In this document: positions 7,626 to 11,146 of the stretch, piece after piece
Position numbering within the stretch: the first letter of the stretch is position 1
Layout: each line of letters starts with the position of its first letter
Origin: an uncultured Leptotrichia sp.
GTDB lineage: Bacteria; Fusobacteriota; Fusobacteriia; Fusobacteriales; Leptotrichiaceae
Direction: 5' to 3'
Assembly: GCA_938017765.1 (NCBI GenBank)
Contig: CALIJH010000028.1
Span: 1 to 11,146, forward strand
DNA: 11,146 nt
Translations under genes and position numbers: made by a program
The notes under the pieces: model-generated
Seen by the model: only the letters and a program-made list of their open reading frames with translations
Databases searched by the model: none
Told to the model about the DNA's origin: nothing

Positions 7626-8339
7626 TTATAGACCTCTTTTCATTAAATAGTACTGTAAATTCATATCAAGAAATTCCTTTATTTCATTTACTTTTGCAGT
7701 TTCGGCAGTCGTGTCTTTTCCCGGATTTCTGTCAGGATGTACTTCCTTAATCTTAGTTTTATAAGCCTTTTTTATCATTTCAGGAGTTATTTTTATTCCT
7801 CTGTCTATTCCAAAATATTTTAAATACTTCTCATATTTTTCCACAACATTATCAGCTGTTCCCGAATAACTCTGATAACTTCTGTATCCGCTATTTCCCG
7901 AGCTGTTTCCATTGTTATTATTTCTATTGTATCCTGTGTTTCCTCCTGCTCTTCCGTTTCCATAACCACTATATCCTGAATAGCCCGTTCTTTGCGAATT
8001 ATAGCTGTTTCCTCCGTATCTTCTGAAAAATTGCTTTTCATATCTTTCATAAATTCTCGAATCTTCTTCCTTTTCGTTTAAGAAAATTCCGAAAGTTTTG
8101 CCTATCCAGTTACTTGCAAATTCCAGCAAAAATGTCATCAGAAATATTTGAATCCCCGCAATCAGAAAACTCAAGAAAAATTTCCAGCCGTCAGCCCCGA
8201 ATAAGGATAATACAAAAAAAGCAAATAAAGCCAATGCTATTATAAAAATATATAATTTTAAAATAATATCCACGGCAAGTTTTGCCGCCAGACATACGCC
8301 TACCAGTAAAAACTGTACAAATCTCAATACTGTCCTCAA
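7626..8339 (-). CDS. Membrane-anchored J-domain (DnaJ-like) protein
   Basis: The 237-aa protein has two or three hydrophobic segments in residues 5-80, a charged stretch (88-108), a low-complexity linker rich in Gly, Asn, Tyr and Ser (about 109-160), and a C-terminal J domain. The J domain contains KKAYKTKIKEVHPDRNPGKD with the HPD motif at 201-203, the tripeptide that stimulates Hsp70/DnaK ATPase. It lacks the zinc-finger and C-terminal substrate domains of DnaJ, so it probably recruits DnaK to a membrane site. The start is TTG (8337-8339), supported by AAGGAG six nt upstream; no ATG fits better. It overlaps no neighbour upstream and is coupled to the 7182-7625 gene. The region before it has TATACT-like -10 sequences but no clear -35. 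Confidence 0.87.
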   Translation of the reverse strand: MRTVLRFVQFLLVGVCLAAKLAVDIILKLYIFIIALALFAFFVLSLFGADGWKFFLSFLIAGIQIFLMTFLLEFASNWIGKTFGIFLNEKEEDSRIYERYEKQFFRRYGGNSYNSQRTGYSGYSGYGNGRAGGNTGYNRNNNNGNSSGNSGYRSYQSYSGTADNVVEKYEKYLKYFGIDRGIKITPEMIKKAYKTKIKEVHPDRNPGKDTTAETAKVNEIKEFLDMNLQYYLMKRGL

Positions 8340-8407
8340 TTTTATCTCCTTAAATCAAAATTTATAAATTTTATAACATTAGTATATCATATAAAACAGA
8401 ATTTCAG

Positions 8408-8459
8408 AAATAAAAATATCACTTAGACAATATTTCAGAAATATTGATTAAGTGATATT
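8408..8459 (-). terminator. Terminator behind selC
   Basis: Reading the minus strand, an 11-bp stem (8449-8459 with 8415-8425) and an inner 8-bp stem (8439-8446 with 8428-8435), separated by a 2x2 internal loop and closed by a CUG loop, are followed by UUUUU-A-UUU. It lies 30 nt past the tRNA 3' end. The plus side lacks a U-run, so it should act on selC transcripts. Confidence 0.8.
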
Positions 8460-8488
8460 ATCTATTTTAAAATCATTCTATTCAAATC

Positions 8489-8585
8489 TGGCGGGAATGT
8501 GTGGGAATCGAACCCACCCAAGAGGCTCCTAACCCCTCACACCGGTTTTGAAGACCGGAGAGCACACCAGAACTCATCCACTCCC
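8489..8585 (-). tRNA. selC: tRNA-Sec (anticodon UCA)
   Basis: The 97-nt gene has the hallmarks of bacterial tRNA-Sec. The anticodon loop is CUUCAAA (anticodon UCA) on a CCGGU/ACCGG stem. The D arm can form the six-pair stem and four-base loop typical of Sec tRNA (GAGUUC, UGGU, GUGCUC, with one U-U mismatch). A long variable arm contains GAGG/CCUC, the T arm is GUGGG-UUCGAUU-CCCAC, the discriminator base is G and CCA is encoded. The acceptor is eight long (GGGAGUGG against ACAUUCCC), with one G-U pair and a G-A mismatch at pair eight. SelA charges it with selenium and SelB carries it. It has its own promoter and terminator, so it is transcribed apart from the sel operon. Confidence 0.96.
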
Positions 8586-8598
8586 ATACAACGAAATA

Positions 8599-8627
8599 AT
8601 TATACACTATAAACTATTTAAAATCAA
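8599..8627 (-). promoter_or_regulatory. selC promoter
   Basis: On the minus strand TTGATT (8622-8627) and TATAAT (8599-8604) are separated by exactly 17 nt, a near-consensus sigma-70-type promoter. The tRNA 5' end lies 13 nt past the -10 box. This suggests strong constitutive expression of tRNA-Sec, independent of the selenium operon. Confidence 0.8.
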
Positions 8628-8661
8628 TATTAAATTTTAAATCAAGGGAACAAATTTGATA

Positions 8662-8757
8662 TCAATATTTACAGCTTTTTTCATTGTATTCCGGTACCTT
8701 ATTCCCCAATGGCTTAAATTTCTTTATCCATACTGCTTTTATCCCTTCTTCCTTCAT
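8662..8757 (-). pseudogene. 31-codon open frame, possible C-terminal remnant
   Basis: A frame from ATG 8757 to TGA 8662 encodes 31 residues ending in PLGNKVPEYNEKSCKY. Its composition looks protein-like, but it has no ribosome site, and the upstream extension (about 15 more codons, including IDIRPY) has no start codon either. It follows the 8788-9186 gene by 30 nt in a different phase. The simplest reading is a leftover C-terminus of a larger gene damaged by frameshift or deletion. I do not recognise the family. Confidence 0.25.
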
Positions 8758-8787
8758 ATATGGTCTTATGTCAATAAAAAGGAGAAG

Positions 8788-9186
8788 TTAAACAGAGATT
8801 TTCTTTTTTAATTTATCCATATCTTTTTTCATATTTGTTTGGCGACAACATATTACAATGTGAATGTATCCTCCTGCTGTTGCTGTCAGGTTTCCGTCCT
8901 TAAATACGTTAATATTTCCGTTTGAGTCAAGCATTCCTCCTGTTAAATCACTCCTTAGGGAGTATGCACTCCCTAAAACCCTCCTCCCCCGCTTCTCGCT
9001 TACTAAGTTCGGACTTACATTATTCTTTTCTTTTTTCCATTTACTATAGTCCTCACTAAGTAGTTGCTCGAAAATGCGGGGGTTTTTTAGAGTTTTAAAA
9101 GCCCTTACTTCTTTTGTCTGACTATTTCCAAAAAGTAGATTTAATATGATAAAGTATATTATTAATATCCTAAATAATTTGTTCAC
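8788..9186 (-). CDS. Short exported hypothetical protein, possibly the stub of a larger secreted protein
   Basis: The 132-aa product starts at GTG (9184-9186) with AGGAG seven nt upstream. Residues 1-20 are a hydrophobic signal sequence (LFRILIIYFIILNLLFG) after a single lysine-containing N-terminus. A charged region follows, then residues about 70-107 read GSAYSLRSDLTGGMLDSN, GNINVF and GNLTATAGGYIHI, a strand-and-turn style reminiscent of beta-helical adhesins such as filamentous haemagglutinins; this is resemblance only. After GGYIHI the sequence turns abruptly to ICCRQTN and a lysine-rich tail, as if the original frame had been lost. The local GC is higher around 8950-9000, where a perfect hairpin lies in the coding sequence. 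It could be a real small exported protein or a truncated gene. Confidence 0.5.
   Translation of the reverse strand: MNKLFRILIIYFIILNLLFGNSQTKEVRAFKTLKNPRIFEQLLSEDYSKWKKEKNNVSPNLVSEKRGRRVLGSAYSLRSDLTGGMLDSNGNINVFKDGNLTATAGGYIHIVICCRQTNMKKDMDKLKKKISV
8955..8976. repeat. Perfect 9-bp inverted repeat inside the exported protein gene
   Basis: TTAGGGAGT (8955-8963) and ACTCCCTAA (8968-8976) are exact inverted copies around the four-base spacer ATGC. The palindrome lies in a GC-richer patch of an otherwise AT-rich gene and encodes the LGSAYSL stretch. It has no U-run on either side, so it is not a terminator. It could be a protein-binding site, an insertion scar or chance. Confidence 0.6.
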
Positions 9187-9263
9187 CTTTTATCTCCTGA
9201 TTAAAACTTAATATGTAAATAAGACCATTATTATATAACTTGAGTAATTCAATTTATATAATA

Positions 9264-10358
9264 TCAAATATCTTTTTTATTAACTTTTTTTATTTTATAT
9301 TTGTAATTTTTATCAAAAATAACCTGGTAATCATAGCTATCCATAATATTCATTATTATTTTATTCTTTATAACAACAAAGCTATAATAAACTTTACTTT
9401 CAACGGGATTATTTAATATATTCATAGCACTAATAATTTCTTTTTCATTAGGTAATTTATTTACTTCAATATTATTAAATTTGAAATCATCACTTATTAT
9501 TGTTTGTACATTCACCTCATCAACTTTGTACTTAAAATATTTATTTAATGAAATATCTTTATATCCATCAAAAATTTTTAATATCTTCTCATTTTCTAAA
9601 TTATAAATATAAATATTTCTGTCATATTGAATTACAAATTGGTTTTTTCCATTATTATTCAAATCTATAATTTTTAATTCAGGACTGGTAATAGTATCAT
9701 AATAGCTTTCTATCTTTTCTATTATATTTTTATTATTTTTAATTACGATTAAATAAACGTTTGTTTTATCTGTAACTAACAAAGCTGTTATTGAAGATTT
9801 TATTTTATGTTCCTGTATAATTCTATAATTTTTTTTATCTATTTTTACTTCATTATTTATATTTTCTTTTTCAATTTTATTATTTTTTTCTGTCATATCT
9901 TCTTTTATTGCTTTTATAGAATTATTTTTAATACAAATTTCTTTTATCTTTTCATATTCTCTTTCTCCAATAATCTTTCTATATTTTAAAATATTGGCTA
10001 ATATTTCTATATTATCAGTTTCTTTATACAAATAATTGTATAGTTCTGTTAGTCTTTCAGCACAATTTTTATTACACTTTTCTGAGAATTTTTTTGAATA
10101 ATAATCTAATATATTAAATAAATAATTATCATATTCTTTTAAATATTTTAGGATTTTTTTATCTTGATTATTTTTAAAAAATTCATCTAATTTTAAAAAT
10201 ATTCTTTTTAATTCCTCTTCTCTTTTTTTTGTATAATATTTATCTAACTCATCTATATTTTTATTTTCTTTTATTTCTAAATATTTTTTATCTTCTTGAT
10301 TTCCACAAGCATTTAAGCACCAAATTAACCCTATTATGAGTAAAATATATTTTTTCAT
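9264..10358 (-). CDS. Putative lipoprotein with an FG-GAP-like segment
   Basis: I start at ATG 10358 (364 aa), not at the upstream in-frame ATG 10397. The later start has AAGGAAA at fitting distance and gives a clean lipoprotein signal, MKKYILLIIGLIWCLNAC, with a lipobox-like LNAC and the acceptor cysteine at residue 18. Residues about 30-160 are highly charged and helical. Residues about 190-290 are beta-rich and include PELKIIDLNNNGKNQFVIQY, like the calcium-binding DxNxNG loop of FG-GAP/VCBS propeller repeats. Only one such loop is clear. The gene is much more AT-rich than the selenium genes, with runs of Lys, Asn and Ile, which suggests a different origin. Function is unknown. The first codons of the longer form lie in a 45-nt repeat. 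Confidence 0.65.
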   Translation of the reverse strand: MKKYILLIIGLIWCLNACGNQEDKKYLEIKENKNIDELDKYYTKKREEELKRIFLKLDEFFKNNQDKKILKYLKEYDNYLFNILDYYSKKFSEKCNKNCAERLTELYNYLYKETDNIEILANILKYRKIIGEREYEKIKEICIKNNSIKAIKEDMTEKNNKIEKENINNEVKIDKKNYRIIQEHKIKSSITALLVTDKTNVYLIVIKNNKNIIEKIESYYDTITSPELKIIDLNNNGKNQFVIQYDRNIYIYNLENEKILKIFDGYKDISLNKYFKYKVDEVNVQTIISDDFKFNNIEVNKLPNEKEIISAMNILNNPVESKVYYSFVVIKNKIIMNIMDSYDYQVIFDKNYKYKIKKVNKKDI

Positions 10359-10390
10359 ATTACTATTTTCCTTACGCTCTTTCTCGTATT

Positions 10391-10435
10391 TTTTCATTGA
10401 GATAATTTAAATGTTGGGTTTGTTGTTTATTCACT
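10391..10435. repeat. 45-nt direct repeat, copy 1
   Basis: This copy matches 11081-11125 at 43 of 45 positions, with differences at repeat positions 11 and 35, exactly 690 nt apart. Read on the minus strand, it runs from AGTGAATAA through ACCCAACATTTAAATTAT to ATGAAAA. The complementary left arm found beside copy 2 is absent here, so this is a half-element. It lies between the 158-aa gene and the lipoprotein gene. Confidence 0.85.
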
Positions 10436-10464
10436 CAATAATTATCAAATTTGAAAAATTGACT

Positions 10465-10941
10465 TTATTCAAAATCTCCGTCATATTTTTCTTTAAATTC
10501 AAACATCTCCATTATCTTCGTTCCCAGTTCAAGAGCTGACGGTTTCTCATTAAATTCTACTTCATACATATTTCCATTTTCATCTCTAAACTCTGAATAT
10601 CCTGCTCCGTCCTTCGTACTTAGCCTTAGTTTATATCTATTATTATCTAAACTAAATCCTACAGCATTATACATTTTTGTAAATTTTAAATAAGATGAAG
10701 CATTTGAATACATCTTCTCAATTTTTATATCTGAACTGTTTTCTATTTTTTTTTCATCACTTTGTTCTAATGCCCATAATACAAGCTCTCCTATTTTTTC
10801 CTCTTCCCCTTTTCCTAAATAGGATACTATTCCATAATCTTTTGTTTGTACTAATCCTATTTTACTTCTTCCACTTGGCAGTATTATTATTCTATAATCT
10901 TCTTCTTTTTTTTCTTTATATATTCTGACAAATAAAAACAT
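10465..10941 (-). CDS. Hypothetical 158-aa protein, possibly the 3' part of a frameshifted gene
   Basis: I do not recognise this soluble, acidic protein. It has no signal peptide or membrane segment; it alternates beta-forming stretches (MFLFVRIYKEK, DYRIIILPSGRSKIGL, VGFSLDNNRYKLRLS) with an acidic C-terminus (FEFKEKYDGDFE). The ATG at 10941 has GAGG eight nt upstream, and a TATAAT box lies at 10985-10990, so the 158-aa form can be made. However, the same frame stays open for 20 or more codons upstream, and a single added A near 11001-11003 would join it to an ATG frame at 11087, giving 207 aa. Small acidic unknown proteins between repeats near decayed exported genes recall orphan immunity genes; this is inference only. 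Confidence 0.6.
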   Translation of the reverse strand: MFLFVRIYKEKKEEDYRIIILPSGRSKIGLVQTKDYGIVSYLGKGEEEKIGELVLWALEQSDEKKIENSSDIKIEKMYSNASSYLKFTKMYNAVGFSLDNNRYKLRLSTKDGAGYSEFRDENGNMYEVEFNEKPSALELGTKIMEMFEFKEKYDGDFE

Positions 10942-10985
10942 TTTATTTACCTCATTTTTAACTCCAAATAAATTTCTATCCGTTA

Positions 10986-11087
10986 TTATAAATTTGATAC
11001 TTTCTTCACTCTATTTTCTATTTCTGTATTATACTTTACTATTTTATCAAGTGAATAAAAACTCCCCCAACTTAAATTATTTTTCAT
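10986..11087 (-). pseudogene. 33-codon frame, probable 5' fragment of the 158-aa gene
   Basis: ATG 11087 opens a 33-codon frame beginning MKNNLSWGSFYSLDKIVKYN and ending at TAA 10986. One added A after its Lys29 codon (11001-11003) would move reading into the frame of the 10465-10941 gene and continue through SIKFIITDRNLFGVKNEVNK. No ribosome site precedes the ATG, which sits in the loop region of an inverted repeat. The heptamer at the joint is not a standard slippery sequence, so a mutation is more likely than programmed frameshifting. Confidence 0.4.
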
Positions 11088-11125
11088 TGAAATAATTTAA
11101 ATGTTGGGTTTGTTTTTTATTCACT
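11050..11125. repeat. 76-nt imperfect inverted repeat
   Basis: The arms pair as 12 bp (AGTGAATAAAAA with TTTTTATTCACT), 6 bp (CCCAAC with GTTGGG) and 11 bp (TTAAATTATTT with AAATAATTTAA). They are broken by a 4x5 internal loop and a two-base bulge, around a seven-base loop TTCATTG: 29 pairs in all. T-rich stretches follow the CCCAAC/GTTGGG step on both strands, so it could act as a bidirectional terminator. It could also be a small palindromic mobile unit. Its right half is copy 2 of the 45-nt repeat. Confidence 0.75.
11081..11125. repeat. 45-nt direct repeat, copy 2
   Basis: This is the partner of 10391-10435. It forms the loop and right arm of the 76-nt inverted repeat. On the minus strand a GTG frame through it reads NKKQTQHLNYFNEK and stops; copy 1 reads NKQQTQHLNYLNEK and six residues more. 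The two base differences change Lys/Gln and Phe/Leu, which hints that the repeat may once have been coding, but two changes prove nothing. Confidence 0.85.
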
Positions 11126-11146
11126 ATATAAGTTATTCAACTATTT

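Noticed and set aside
8489..8515. selC 3' end as an attachment site of an integrated element
   Set aside because: selC is a known integration site in enterobacteria, but I found no second copy of the tRNA 3' end and no integrase gene in the window.
10359..10397. Upstream ATG 10397 as start of the lipoprotein
   Set aside because: It adds a charged 13-residue lead that would spoil the signal peptide and has no ribosome site; ATG 10358 has both a site and a canonical lipoprotein N-terminus.
10445..10454. TCAAATTTGA palindrome after the 158-aa gene as a terminator
   Set aside because: It is a self-complementary 10-mer without a loop or U-run, in AT-rich DNA where such palindromes arise easily.
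11001..11006. Programmed -1 frameshift site in the 158-aa gene region
   Set aside because: The joint reads G-AAG-AAA-G, which does not allow standard tandem re-pairing in the -1 frame; a one-base deletion is simpler.
10391..11125. CRISPR array built from the 45-nt repeats
   Set aside because: Only two copies exist, 690 nt apart, with a gene between them; spacer and repeat lengths do not fit and no cas gene is present.

Overview
The window is AT-rich DNA with every supportable gene on the minus strand, so transcription runs right to left. The low GC, TTG/GTG starts, codon use and protein style suggest an anaerobic bacterium of the Fusobacteriota, perhaps a Leptotrichia relative; that placement is inference. 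UGA is read as selenocysteine (Sec) here: the window carries a tRNA-Sec and the full bacterial Sec machinery.

Positions 133-6988 hold a selenium operon in transcription order: selD (5963-6988), yedF (5048-5848), a DUF3343 protein (4765-5040), selB (2824-4701), a cysteine desulfurase-like/selenocysteine lyase-like enzyme (1523-2674) and selA (133-1509). The tRNA-Sec gene selC (8489-8585) lies 1.5 kb upstream with its own consensus promoter and terminator. The parts fit together: the desulfurase-like enzyme, YedF and the DUF3343 protein probably mobilise and carry selenium or sulfur; SelD makes selenophosphate; SelA converts Ser-tRNA-Sec to Sec-tRNA-Sec; SelB brings it to UGA codons followed by a SECIS hairpin. 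SelD is itself a selenoprotein: the true start is at 6988, codon 14 is an in-frame UGA (6947-6949), and a SECIS-type hairpin follows at once. A plain open-reading-frame call begins after the UGA and loses 26 residues, including the catalytic site.

Between selC and selD sit two adjoining genes with no evident selenium role: a membrane-anchored J-domain protein with a Gly/Asn/Tyr-rich linker (7626-8339, TTG start) and a two-helix membrane protein (7182-7625), closed by a strong terminator at 7121-7168.

The right third (8660-11146) looks like an accessory, decaying region: a short exported protein that may be the stub of a larger one, an unplaced 31-codon frame, a very AT-rich lipoprotein, and a 158-aa protein of unknown function that may be the 3' part of a frameshifted 207-aa gene. 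A 45-nt direct repeat (43/45 identical, 690-nt period) brackets this last gene, and its right copy forms half of a 76-nt imperfect inverted repeat.

No CRISPR array, complete insertion sequence, rRNA or origin is seen. The most unusual points are the Sec-containing SelD with SECIS, the YedF with two TusA-like domains, the odd initiation region of the desulfurase-like gene, and the repeat-bracketed frameshifted cassette.
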